A stretch of DNA of 64,000 nucleotides from NCBI RefSeq assembly GCF_010726245.1, contig NZ_AP022561.1:5704001-5768000 (forward strand). The letters are read 5' to 3'. Shown here in pieces: positions 1 to 7,707 of the stretch. Under the pieces are notes generated by a model. The model was given only the letters and a program-made list of their open reading frames with translations, searched no databases and was not told where the DNA came from. Both the position numbers and the translations under genes were made by a program. How positions within the stretch are numbered: position 1 is the stretch's first letter; each line of letters starts with the position of its first letter. The DNA is from Mycolicibacterium aichiense. GTDB taxonomy: Bacteria; Actinomycetota; Actinomycetes; Mycobacteriales; Mycobacteriaceae.

Positions 1-500
1 GGTACGTACAGGCCGAAATCGGTGTCCAGGCCGGTATGCGGGTGCGCCCAGTACGTTCCGGGATGAGGGGAGCTGAACCGATAGATGAAGCCGGTCGCGG
101 GTGCGATGTTCGGACTGGCCGGGCTGGCACCGTCCATGTCGTTGCGCAACGCGATCCCGTGCCAGTGCACCGAGGTCGGGTGATCGAGTCCGTTGTCAAC
201 GGTGACTGCGATGTCGTCACCGACGTTGGCCCTGATCAGCGGACCCGGGACCTGCCCGTTGTAGGCGAATGTGCGTGCCCTGGCCCCGCCGAGGTCGATG
301 TCGGCGGGGCCGGGGGTCAGGTGGGCGGTGACCGTTCTGCCGGTGTGCGGCCTGGCCGCCTCCGCGGCGTCGATCGCACCCGGCGTCGGGGCGCCTCCGG
401 TGGGCCCGGAGTTGGCTGACCGACCACAGGCCACCAACGCCGCGCCTCCGAGGACTCCCGCGGCTAGGAAGCCGCGCCGGGTGAGCGCCTGTCGACTCAT
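1..500 (-). CDS. mmcO: Multicopper oxidase MmcO-like, 3' part outside window
   Basis: Secreted copper oxidase; the family oxidises toxic Cu(I) outside the membrane. Only the first 166 codons are in the window and the frame runs off the left edge. The N-terminus has a twin-arginine motif (TRRGFLAAG, residues 7-15) and a lipobox ending LVAC at Cys25, so a Tat-exported lipoprotein is expected. Copper-ligand pairs are visible: HWHG (His112, His114) and YWAHPH (His153, His155). The stretch PTSVHWHGIALRNDMDG matches my memory of M. tuberculosis Rv0846c (MmcO). The ATG at 498-500 immediately precedes the Tat signal. It is divergent from the histidine kinase gene, with a repeated promoter element between them. 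Confidence 0.9.
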   Translation of the reverse strand, partial: MSRQALTRRGFLAAGVLGGAALVACGRSANSGPTGGAPTPGAIDAAEAARPHTGRTVTAHLTPGPADIDLGGARARTFAYNGQVPGPLIRANVGDDIAVTVDNGLDHPTSVHWHGIALRNDMDGASPASPNIAPATGFIYRFSSPHPGTYWAHPHTGLDTDFGLYV

Positions 501-565
501 CACCAATCCTGTCTTCTCGAGGGTTCGTCTTCTAGATTGCGGCGGACCCACAGCGGGTTTGGTGT

Positions 566-590
566 TGGTTCTGTGAAGATTCGCTCAAGA
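566..590. promoter_or_regulatory. Shared 25-bp element, copy 1 (mmcO/kinase promoter)
   Basis: Plus-strand text begins TGGTTCTGTGAAGATTCG and continues CTCAAGA. It matches 23 of 25 positions of the element at 2619-2643. It contains TTC-TGT-GAA and GAA-GA-TTC, an arrangement that would suit an OmpR-type response regulator. It lies 65 bp upstream of the mmcO start in the same orientation as the copy upstream of the DUF305 gene, and 36 bp before the kinase ATG. The binding protein is not identified in the window. Confidence 0.6.
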
Positions 591-626
591 CCCGATCCCG
601 CGGCGCCGGCGCGGCACGATGAAGAC

Positions 627-1805
627 ATGAATCTCTCCTCGCAGGCATTGCCGCGCGTGCCGGGAGCCCTGCTCAGCGGATTCGGCATGCGCCGGCGACT
701 GCTGCTGGCACAGACTCTGGTCCTCCTCGCCGGCGGGGTGACCACCTGGGTCGTCGCATCAGTGGTGGGGCCACCGTTGTTCCGTGAGCACCTGCACATG
801 GCCGGCGTCGCCCACGATTCCAACGAGCAGTACCACGCAGAGCAGGCCTACCAGCACGCCACTGCGCTCTCCATCGGGGTGGCGATCACGGTGGCCGCAC
901 TCACCGCGCTGATCGCGACGGCCTACCTGAGCCGGCGGCTGCAAAAGTCCGTCGCCGAGGTCTCGGCGGCCGCGTCGGCGGTGGCCGAGGGTCGCTACGA
1001 CATCCGTGTCGCACCACCTCGACTCGGCCGGGAATTCGACGAGATGGCAACAGCATTCAACAAGATGGCGGACCGGCTGCAAGCCGTCGAATCGAGCCGG
1101 CGGCAGCTGTTCGGCGATCTCGCTCACGAGATCCGGACACCGGTGGCCGTGCTGGAGGCCTACCTGGAAGCCGTTGAGGACGGCGTGAAAGTCCTTGACC
1201 AGCCGACCATTGCGATGTTGCGGGAGCAGACCGGCCGTCTGGTGCGGTTCTCGGCCGACGCCGCCGCCCTGGCGCAGGCCGAAGAAGCTCATGCCACGAT
1301 CACCCCGGCATGGATCGAGGCCGACGAGGTCGCCCGCTCCGTCGGTGCCGCCCTTGCCGACCGCTACGCCGCGAAGAACGTCGCGCTGAACATTCAGGTG
1401 GGTGAAGGCATCCGGCTCTGGGCCGACCGCCAACGCCTGGCACAGGTGTTGAACAACCTGCTGGACAATGCATTACGTCACACCCCGCCGGGCGGTCGTG
1501 TTCGGCTCACTGTGGGCTCCACGGGCGACGACGTCGACTTCACAGTGAGCGACGACGGCGAGGGTATTGCGGCCGAACACCTTCCGCACGTTTTCGAGCG
1601 CTTCTACCGCGCTGACTCGGCGCGCAATCGCAACCGGGGCGGCTCCGGCATCGGGCTCGCCATCGCCAAGGCATTGACAGAGGCGCACGGCGGCACGATC
1701 ACCGCGACCAGCCCCGGCCCCGGGGCAGGCACCACCTTCACGGTGACGGTCCCCAGCCTGCCGGTAGCCGGGGCTCGCCGCGGCAATCAACGCGAATACG
1801 CGTGA
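627..1805 (+). CDS. Sensor histidine kinase with His/Met-rich sensor loop
   Basis: Membrane sensor kinase of 392 residues. From the ATG at 627: TM1 about 26-48, a short extracytoplasmic loop, TM2 about 81-101, HAMP about 102-155, the H-box LAHEIRTP with phospho-acceptor His167, the N-box NLLDNALRHT about 277-286, and the ATP-lid motifs DDGEGI and GGSGIGLAIA. The loop between the TM segments carries His55, His57, Met58, His63, His70 and His77, which suggests metal sensing. The longest frame begins at a TTG at 537, but this would place the promoter element inside the gene, so 627 is preferred. No response regulator is adjacent in the window. Copper as the ligand is inferred from the loop and from mmcO and DUF305 next door. 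Confidence 0.88.
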   Translation: MNLSSQALPRVPGALLSGFGMRRRLLLAQTLVLLAGGVTTWVVASVVGPPLFREHLHMAGVAHDSNEQYHAEQAYQHATALSIGVAITVAALTALIATAYLSRRLQKSVAEVSAAASAVAEGRYDIRVAPPRLGREFDEMATAFNKMADRLQAVESSRRQLFGDLAHEIRTPVAVLEAYLEAVEDGVKVLDQPTIAMLREQTGRLVRFSADAAALAQAEEAHATITPAWIEADEVARSVGAALADRYAAKNVALNIQVGEGIRLWADRQRLAQVLNNLLDNALRHTPPGGRVRLTVGSTGDDVDFTVSDDGEGIAAEHLPHVFERFYRADSARNRNRGGSGIGLAIAKALTEAHGGTITATSPGPGAGTTFTVTVPSLPVAGARRGNQREYA

Positions 1806-1815
1806 GCTTCTCCGA

Positions 1816-2544
1816 CTACAGGGAGCTCAGAATCTGGTTCATGGTGTCGATCTCCTTTTGCTGGCTGGTGGCGATCGACGTGGCGAGGGCGATGGCGTCG
1901 GCGGACTGCCCGTCCTTGATCTCGTTCTGCGCCATGGTGATTGCACCCTGGTGATGCTTGATCATCTGGGTCAGGTACAGCTTGCTGGCCTCGACGCCCT
2001 GGGCGTTCTGCAGTGCCTGCATATCGGCCGGTGACATCATCCCGTCCATACCCGGCATGTCACCCATTGCGGGCATCCCGGGCATCGGCATAGTGGTCGG
2101 TGACGCGGTGGCGGTATCCGACCCGTGCATGCCGCCGTGATCGGAGGGCGCACTGCTGCTCGTGCCGTTCATCCCCGGCATGTTGTCCATCCCCGGCATG
2201 CCGGGCATTCCCCACTGGTTCAGCCAGCCTTGCATGGTGTCGATCTCCGGGCCCTGCGCCGCCTTGATCTGCTTGGCCAGGTCCACCACCCGCGGGTCAA
2301 TGCCCTGCTTGGCCAGGATCATGTCGCTCATCTCGATCGCCTGCCGATGATGCGGAATCATCATGCGGGCGAACATCATGTCGGCCTGATTGTGCGCGGC
2401 TGCCGGTGCCGCGGTCGAACTCTGGACGGTGGACGGCGCCGACGACGCCGCCGCATCCTTGGTGCCCGAGTTGCTACACGCGCCGATGGCGGCAACCGCA
2501 ACCACAGCGGCCACCCCGGTCACCACAGTCCTCGCTTTGTTCAC
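1816..2544 (-). CDS. DUF305 lipoprotein, Met/His-rich
   Basis: Exported DUF305 protein with two copies of the ferritin-like helical domain (MMIPHHRQAIEMSD in the first, QMIKHHQGAITMAQNE in the second) and a Met-rich linker of repeated MPGM/MDNM units. The GTG at 2544 is preferred to the ATG at 2565: it has AAAGGGA eight bases upstream and gives MNKARTVVTGVAAVVAV followed by a lipobox ending IGAC. Length is 242 residues. DUF305 proteins often occur with copper and silver resistance genes, and the Met and His clusters would suit Cu(I) binding. It converges on the kinase gene with a 10-bp gap, and the shared 25-bp element lies 74 bp upstream. Confidence 0.85.
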   Translation of the reverse strand: MNKARTVVTGVAAVVAVAAIGACSNSGTKDAAASSAPSTVQSSTAAPAAAHNQADMMFARMMIPHHRQAIEMSDMILAKQGIDPRVVDLAKQIKAAQGPEIDTMQGWLNQWGMPGMPGMDNMPGMNGTSSSAPSDHGGMHGSDTATASPTTMPMPGMPAMGDMPGMDGMMSPADMQALQNAQGVEASKLYLTQMIKHHQGAITMAQNEIKDGQSADAIALATSIATSQQKEIDTMNQILSSL

Positions 2545-2618
2545 AACACATCCCTTTCGTCGCATCGAATCCGTCGATTCCCGCCCAGCTTCGCCAGACT
2601 CCGACAGGTGTGGCGTAG

Positions 2619-2643
2619 TGGTTCTGTGAAGATTCGATAAAGA
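2619..2643. promoter_or_regulatory. Shared 25-bp element, copy 2 (DUF305 promoter)
   Basis: Reads TGGTTCTGTGAAGATTCG followed by ATAAAGA on the plus strand. It differs from 566-590 only at two positions. It lies upstream of the minus-strand DUF305 gene in the same orientation and at a similar distance as copy 1 relative to mmcO. A common regulator, probably the missing partner of the kinase at 627-1805, is inferred. Confidence 0.6.
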
Positions 2644-2710
2644 ACCCCGTTGGCGTGGACCCCGAACCGTCGCCGACGAGGGGTCTGCTTCGGGTGCGTT
2701 GAGGGTGCGG

Positions 2711-3487
2711 TCAGTCGTGGTGATCGTGCTGGTGCCCGTCAGTGCTCGACGGGTGGGGATCGCCTCCGGTGCTCAGCCTCATGTCCGTGACCGGTCGGCC
2801 CGGCTCGGTGACCGCTGGCGTGGAGCCGTGATCGGTGACCGCATGTGCCTCGTGCGCGGGGTCTCGTCCCGCCTCGGCGTCGACGGGCGCGCCATGGTGA
2901 TGCTGGTGGCCCTGGAGGCCGGAAGCCAGGCCTGCGGTCACAGCGAGCGCCATCACGGTGTTGGCGCCGACAAGAACCAGCGTCCGCCCGACACCGGACA
3001 AGGCGGGCGCCCGATAGCGCCGAAGCAACACCCACCCGGCACCCATGACCACGTAGCACTGCAGGAGAAGAACACAGATGCCTGCTGCTTCCACGGCCTC
3101 CGCCGCACCTGCGTTGGGACCGAACGGCGCACCCGCGGTTCTGGATACCACCCACAGCGCAGCGGAGCCCACGTTGGCGGCGATTCCGGCCGCCAGCAGC
3201 AGCCGCGTCGGCCGTGACCAGGCGAGAAAGCCCCACGCGAGCTGAAACACCGCGATCGACGCGAAGAACACCCCGGAGGGCACCCAGTCTTTCCAGTGCA
3301 TCGGCGCGACGGCGAAATGGATGACCGCCGCACCGATCGACGCCACCGCCGCACATCGGGCGGCTAGTCTGTTATCGGTCTTTCTCGCGTCGTTCGCGGT
3401 CACAGCGTCGACGCTGACACAGCAGGTGAGCGCGGGCGAGCAGCGAGTCGTAACGGTCGAGTCCCAAATCCGCAACGCACGCCGCAC
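2711..3487 (-). CDS. Integral membrane protein with His-rich C-terminal tail
   Basis: No family recognised. About five hydrophobic segments are visible (around AAVASIGAAVIHF, FFASIAVFQLAWGF, LLLAAGIAANVGSAALW, GICVLLLQCYVVMGAGW and LVLVGANTVMALAVTAG). They are followed by an about 85-residue hydrophilic tail with GHQHHHG and a terminal DGHQHDHHD, which looks like a metal-binding tail. The frame opens at 3487, but the first 28 residues are unlike a membrane protein start. A GTG at 3403 (reading MTANDARK) is an alternative; neither has a clear ribosome binding site. Being downstream of copper-type genes on the same strand, a role in metal handling is plausible but not shown. Confidence 0.65.
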   Translation of the reverse strand: MRRALRIWDSTVTTRCSPALTCCVSVDAVTANDARKTDNRLAARCAAVASIGAAVIHFAVAPMHWKDWVPSGVFFASIAVFQLAWGFLAWSRPTRLLLAAGIAANVGSAALWVVSRTAGAPFGPNAGAAEAVEAAGICVLLLQCYVVMGAGWVLLRRYRAPALSGVGRTLVLVGANTVMALAVTAGLASGLQGHQHHHGAPVDAEAGRDPAHEAHAVTDHGSTPAVTEPGRPVTDMRLSTGGDPHPSSTDGHQHDHHD

Positions 3488-3567
3488 CGCTCCTACCGCG
3501 CCGAAGGGCCAAGGGCTCCCAGCCCCTTGTCAGCCAACGGTCAGCCGAGAATGGGTCAATAGTCCAT

Positions 3568-5469
3568 GTGACGACGACGTTTCCGGCCACGGCTCCAGAG
3601 GAACCCGCACAGCGTTCCCCGGCACCGGCCCGACCGTCGCGATCGGACCGCATCGCACTGGCGGTGCTGCTCGTCGCGACCACGGTCATGTATCTGTGGA
3701 ACATCACCGTCAACGGGATGGGCAATCAGTTCTACGCCGGCGCCGCTCAAGCCGGCTCCAAGAACTGGGAGGCGCTGCTGTTCGGGTCGCTCGACTCGGC
3801 GAATTTCATCACCGTCGACAAACCCCCGGTGTCGCAGTGGGTGATGGGGCTGTCCGGTCAGCTGTTCGGCTTCAGCAGTGCCAGCATGCTGGTGCCCGAG
3901 GCGTTGATGGCCGTGGCGACGGTGTGGCTGCTCTACTCCGCGATCGCGCGCATCTGCGGCCCGAAAGCCGGGCTGCTGGCCGGCGCTGCGCTGGCGCTCA
4001 CCCCGGTCGCCGCGCTGATGTTCCGGTTCAACAACCCCGACGCCGCGATGGTACTGCTGATGACGGCCTCGGCGTACTGCACCGTGCGCGCGCTCGAGCG
4101 GGCAGGAGGTAAGTGGCTGGCGTGGGCGGGGGTGGCGCTCGGGTTCGCGTTCCTGGCCAAGATGCTCGAAGGCCTGATGATCGCGCCGGCGGTGGGCCTG
4201 GTCTATCTGATCGCGGCACCGACACCGCTGCGCCGCAGACTCCTGCACGTGCTGGGCGCCGCGGCCGCCTTCGTGGTGTCGGCCGGCTGGTTCGTGCTCC
4301 TGACCCTGGCGTGGCCGTCGGCGTCCCGGCCCTATATCGCCGGGTCGACCGATGACAATTTCATGAACCTGGTGTTGGGCTACAACGGCTTTGCGCGGGT
4401 GCTCGGCCACAATCACATGAATTTCGGGCCCGGCGATCCCCTCGGTAACTCGGCGGGCGACGGGCTCCGCCACCTCGGTGGGTTCGGCGGCATGGGCAAT
4501 CAGAAGGAGGGGCTTGGCCGGCTGTTCGCGGGTGAGTTCGGTTTCGAGATCGGCTGGTTGATCCCGGCAGCGCTGCTCAGTCTGGTTCTGGTGCTGATCG
4601 CCCGCGGTCGCGCACCGCGCACCGACCCGGTGCGGGCCGGCGTCCTTCTGTTCGGCGGCTGGCTGGTGATCGACGGTGTGGTGCTCAGCTATATGAAAGG
4701 CATGGTGCACCCGTACTACTGCCTGTCGCTGGCGCCGGCAGTGGCAGGCACCGTTGCCATTGGCGCACAGCAGATGTGGATCCGCAGACAGTCCCGGTTC
4801 GGCCGAGTCGGGCTGATGGGGCTGATCGCGGTGACCGGCGTTTGGAGTTGGTGGGTGCTCGGCCGCAACGGGGATTGGTTGCCCGCCCTGCGGTGGACGG
4901 TCCTGGTGGTCACCGTGCTGGCCGCCGTCGCGCTGGCCTTGTCGGCGGCGCGGCGCCGCAGAGTCGCGGTGGCCGCGGCGGCAATGGGTGTGGTGGCGGT
5001 CCTGGCCGGTCCGACCGCCTACGCCGTCGCCACGCTCGGCGTACCGCATCACGGTGGCGGGCCGACCGTCGGTCCGGCTCGAGCGGCGACGGGCTTCGGG
5101 GCCGGCTTCGTTGAGTCGAAGGACAATTCGAAGCTGGACACGCTGCTTCGCGCGACCAGCACACGGTGGTCGGCCGCGATCTCCGGCTCGTCCGCCGCCG
5201 CCGCTCTCGAATTGTCCACGGGCACAGCCGTGATGGCCATCGGCGGCTTCACCGGCACCGACCCGGCCCCGACCCTGGGGCAGTTCAAGGCGGATGTTGC
5301 GGCCGGCCAGGTGGCGTACTACATCGTCGAGCGGGACTGGCGGGGCCGGGCGGGCGGGTGGCCGGGGATCAACCGCAACCACACCGGTATCACCGACTGG
5401 GTGAGCGCGACGTTCCCGCTCACCCAGGTCGGCGACGACGACGTCTACGACCTGTCCCGGGCCAAGTGA
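3568..5469 (+). CDS. GT-C membrane glycosyltransferase, ArnT/PMT/YkcB type
   Basis: Polytopic membrane glycosyltransferase of 633 residues, likely using a polyprenyl-phosphate sugar donor. After a Pro-rich N-terminus come TM1 (IALAVLLVATTVMYLW), an acidic first loop and VDKPPVSQWVMG, the conserved PP-containing segment of ArnT/YkcB-like enzymes. More than ten further hydrophobic segments follow. The last 130 or so residues are hydrophilic and include YYIVERDW, resembling the extracytoplasmic domain of YkcB-like proteins. The start is GTG at 3568. It ends directly against the convergent desaturase gene with no gap. Sugar and acceptor cannot be told from sequence. Confidence 0.82.
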   Translation: MTTTFPATAPEEPAQRSPAPARPSRSDRIALAVLLVATTVMYLWNITVNGMGNQFYAGAAQAGSKNWEALLFGSLDSANFITVDKPPVSQWVMGLSGQLFGFSSASMLVPEALMAVATVWLLYSAIARICGPKAGLLAGAALALTPVAALMFRFNNPDAAMVLLMTASAYCTVRALERAGGKWLAWAGVALGFAFLAKMLEGLMIAPAVGLVYLIAAPTPLRRRLLHVLGAAAAFVVSAGWFVLLTLAWPSASRPYIAGSTDDNFMNLVLGYNGFARVLGHNHMNFGPGDPLGNSAGDGLRHLGGFGGMGNQKEGLGRLFAGEFGFEIGWLIPAALLSLVLVLIARGRAPRTDPVRAGVLLFGGWLVIDGVVLSYMKGMVHPYYCLSLAPAVAGTVAIGAQQMWIRRQSRFGRVGLMGLIAVTGVWSWWVLGRNGDWLPALRWTVLVVTVLAAVALALSAARRRRVAVAAAAMGVVAVLAGPTAYAVATLGVPHHGGGPTVGPARAATGFGAGFVESKDNSKLDTLLRATSTRWSAAISGSSAAAALELSTGTAVMAIGGFTGTDPAPTLGQFKADVAAGQVAYYIVERDWRGRAGGWPGINRNHTGITDWVSATFPLTQVGDDDVYDLSRAK

Positions 5470-6567
5470 TCAGGCCGCCTCGACCAGGGCGGCGTCCTCA
5501 CGGCGCTGGCGGGTGGGCAGGGCCAGCTTGACGATCTTGCGCACCACGGTGGCGAACTGCTTGGGCAGCGGTCCGGCGTTGTAGGGGATGCCGTAGCGCT
5601 CGCACACCTCACGCACATGCGGCGCCATCTCGGCGTACCGGCGCGCAGGCACATCAGGGAACAGATGGTGCTCGATCTGGTGGGACAGGTTGCCCGACAA
5701 CAGGTGGAACAGCTTGCCGCCGGTCAGGTTGGCCGAGCCGAGGACCTGCCGGAAGTACCACTGTCCGCGCGACTCGTTTCGGGTCTCTTCGACCGTGAAT
5801 TCCTGTGTGCCGTCTGGGAAGTGGCCGCAGAAAATGATCATGTACGACCAGACGTTGCGCATCAGGTTGGCAGTCATGTTGCCGGTGAACACGAACGGTG
5901 CCATCGGCCCGGCGAGCAACGGGAAGGCGACGTAGTCCTTGAGCAACTGGCGGCGGGTCTTGCGCCAGATCTCGCGGAGAATGTCGCGCTTGTCGTCCAG
6001 AGAGATCTCACCGGCGCGAATGCGATCGGCTTCCAGTTCGTGCAGCGCAACCCCGTACTGGAACAACACCATCAGCAGGAAGGCGTAGACCGGGTTGCCG
6101 AGAAAGTAGGGCCGCCACGGCTGGTCCGGGCTCATCCGCAGGATGCCGTAGCCGATGTCGCGGTCCATCCCGACGATGTTGGTGAAGGTGTGGTGCGAGT
6201 AGTTGTGCGAGTGCCGCCACTGGTCAGCGGGGCACGCCGTGTCCCACTCGAAGGTGCGGCCACGCAGGGCCGGGTCACCGGTCCACTCGTACTGCCCGTG
6301 CATGACGTTGTGGCCGATCTCCATGTTGTCCAGGATCTTCGAGATCCCCAGCAGCGCGGTGCCGGCCAGCCAGGCCGGCGGGAAGATGCCGGCCATCAGC
6401 AGTGCGCGGCCACCGATCTCCATGGCGCGCTGGGCCTTGATGACCCGGCGGATGTAGTCGACGTCGGTCTGGCCGAGGTCGGCGATCACCCGTTCTTTGA
6501 TCGCGTCGAGTTCACGGCCGAACTCGTCGGCCTGCTCGCGGGTCAGTGTGACGTGTTGGGTGTTCAT
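5470..6567 (-). CDS. desA3: Membrane fatty acyl desaturase, DesA3-like
   Basis: Di-iron acyl desaturase of 365 residues, expected to introduce a cis double bond into stearoyl- or palmitoyl-CoA at the membrane. The three His boxes are present: HNVMH (86-90), HSHNYSHH (119-126) and HQIEHH (296-301). Hydrophobic pairs lie around 54-75 and in the middle of the protein. The reductase gene lies 17 bp upstream on the same strand, the same pairing as Rv3230c-Rv3229c (DesA3) in M. tuberculosis. The operon is divergent from a TetR gene with palindromes over both starts, so regulation by acyl-CoA state is likely. Confidence 0.88.
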   Translation of the reverse strand: MNTQHVTLTREQADEFGRELDAIKERVIADLGQTDVDYIRRVIKAQRAMEIGGRALLMAGIFPPAWLAGTALLGISKILDNMEIGHNVMHGQYEWTGDPALRGRTFEWDTACPADQWRHSHNYSHHTFTNIVGMDRDIGYGILRMSPDQPWRPYFLGNPVYAFLLMVLFQYGVALHELEADRIRAGEISLDDKRDILREIWRKTRRQLLKDYVAFPLLAGPMAPFVFTGNMTANLMRNVWSYMIIFCGHFPDGTQEFTVEETRNESRGQWYFRQVLGSANLTGGKLFHLLSGNLSHQIEHHLFPDVPARRYAEMAPHVREVCERYGIPYNAGPLPKQFATVVRKIVKLALPTRQRREDAALVEAA

Positions 6568-6584
6568 GGTTCGTCCCTTTCTGC

Positions 6585-7631
6585 TCAGAGCGCGATCTCG
6601 ACGTCACCGACAGGCACGGACACGCAGATCTGCACGTCCTCCTCGTCGGCGGTGGAGATCGTTCCGGTGGTCAGGTTGCGCACGGCGCCGCGATGCTTAC
6701 GGCGGGTGCAGGTGTGGCAGATGCCCATTCGGCATCCGCTGGTCGGGGTGAGTCCGGCGTCCTCGGCCTGGTCCAGGAGGGGACGTCCGTCATCTTGCGC
6801 GTCGATGCCGCTGTCCCGGAAGCTGATTCGGCCACCCGACGGGGCATCGGGCACCACGAAGGGCACCGGGACGAAGCTCTCCGAGAAGGCGTTCGGGCAG
6901 TGTTCGCGCACGGCCTCGACCAGTGCGGGCGGCCCGCACACGTAGACGGCGTCGGCATCGGGCATCGCGACGGCGAGGTGCTCGGGCCCGAAGCGGCCGT
7001 CGAGCTCGCCGCCCGGTGCGCGGGTGTAGCCGTGCAACACCCGGACACCGGTGGCGGCCAGTTCGGCTCGGTAGCAGGCTTCGGCCGGAGTGCGGGCGTA
7101 GTGGACGAAAGCGATCTCGCCGTCGAAGCCTTCGGCCTGCAAGGTGCGCAGCATCGACATCACCGGGGTGATGCCGCTGCCGCCGGAGACGAACAGGATG
7201 CGCCGTGGCCTGGCCTCGGGGAGCACGAAGTCGCCGGCCGGGTCGGACAGATCGACGACCATGCCGGGGCGGGCGTGGCGGTAGAGGTGGCCCGACACCA
7301 GGCCGCCGTCGTGGGATCCGATCGTCAATTCGATCAGCGGGGACCCCTCGGCGCTGGCCGGTGAGTAGCAGCGGGTGTGGCGGCGGCCGTCGATCTCCAC
7401 CGTCAGGTTCAGGTGCTGGCCGGCGCGGTAGCCGGTGACAGCGGCATTGGGGTCGAGGAGCAGGGTGACGCTGCGCGGGGTGGAGCGTCGTACGTCGACC
7501 ACCCTGGCGCGGGCGTCGGTGGTCCAAGTCGCGTCCACCAGCTCGGTGTAGCGGTCCACGCCATGCGGACCGGTGAGCAGATCGACCAGCGGCGAGCGGA
7601 GCACCTTCTCGGTCAAGATTTGAGTGAACAT
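6585..7631 (-). CDS. Ferredoxin-type FAD/NAD(P)H reductase for the desaturase
   Basis: Electron-transfer protein of 348 residues with an FAD-binding barrel (motif RCYSPAS), an NAD(P)-binding domain (GGSGITPVMSML) and a C-terminal plant-type [2Fe-2S] ferredoxin domain (CRMGICHTC, then a fourth Cys in VQICVSV). It resembles Rv3230c, the NADPH reductase partner of DesA3. The long frame opens at 7871, but its first 80 residues are the shadow of the TetR gene; the ATG at 7629-7631 gives a normal start (MFTQILTEK). That ATG lies inside a palindrome, so transcription may start very near it. Confidence 0.88.
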   Translation of the reverse strand: MFTQILTEKVLRSPLVDLLTGPHGVDRYTELVDATWTTDARARVVDVRRSTPRSVTLLLDPNAAVTGYRAGQHLNLTVEIDGRRHTRCYSPASAEGSPLIELTIGSHDGGLVSGHLYRHARPGMVVDLSDPAGDFVLPEARPRRILFVSGGSGITPVMSMLRTLQAEGFDGEIAFVHYARTPAEACYRAELAATGVRVLHGYTRAPGGELDGRFGPEHLAVAMPDADAVYVCGPPALVEAVREHCPNAFSESFVPVPFVVPDAPSGGRISFRDSGIDAQDDGRPLLDQAEDAGLTPTSGCRMGICHTCTRRKHRGAVRNLTTGTISTADEEDVQICVSVPVGDVEIAL

Positions 7632-7641
7632 GTGTACACTC
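7622..7641. promoter_or_regulatory. Operator-like palindrome over the reductase start
   Basis: The 18-bp core AGTGAACATGTGTACACT (7623-7640) is an imperfect palindrome with seven of nine base pairs matched, plus a flanking G/C pair. It contains the ATG of the reductase gene. The half-site AGTGAAC recalls what I remember of Pseudomonas DesT operators. Likely bound by the neighbouring TetR protein. Confidence 0.6.
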
Positions 7642-7691
7642 TGTGTCGTGAAAGTGCACGTCGTCAAGGAATCCGACCAGTCTGTGGTAGG

Positions 7692-7707
7692 GTTCACACC
7701 AGTGAAC
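7692..7707. promoter_or_regulatory. Operator-like inverted repeat over the TetR start
   Basis: A perfect inverted repeat, GTTCAC-ACCA-GTGAAC, contains the GTG start (7702-7704) of the TetR gene and repeats the AGTGAAC half-site seen at 7623. Probably the autoregulatory operator. Confidence 0.6.

Noticed and set aside
3556..5382. 608-codon minus-strand frame
   Set aside because: Antisense shadow of the membrane glycosyltransferase; its product is Arg/His/Gly-rich with no domain.
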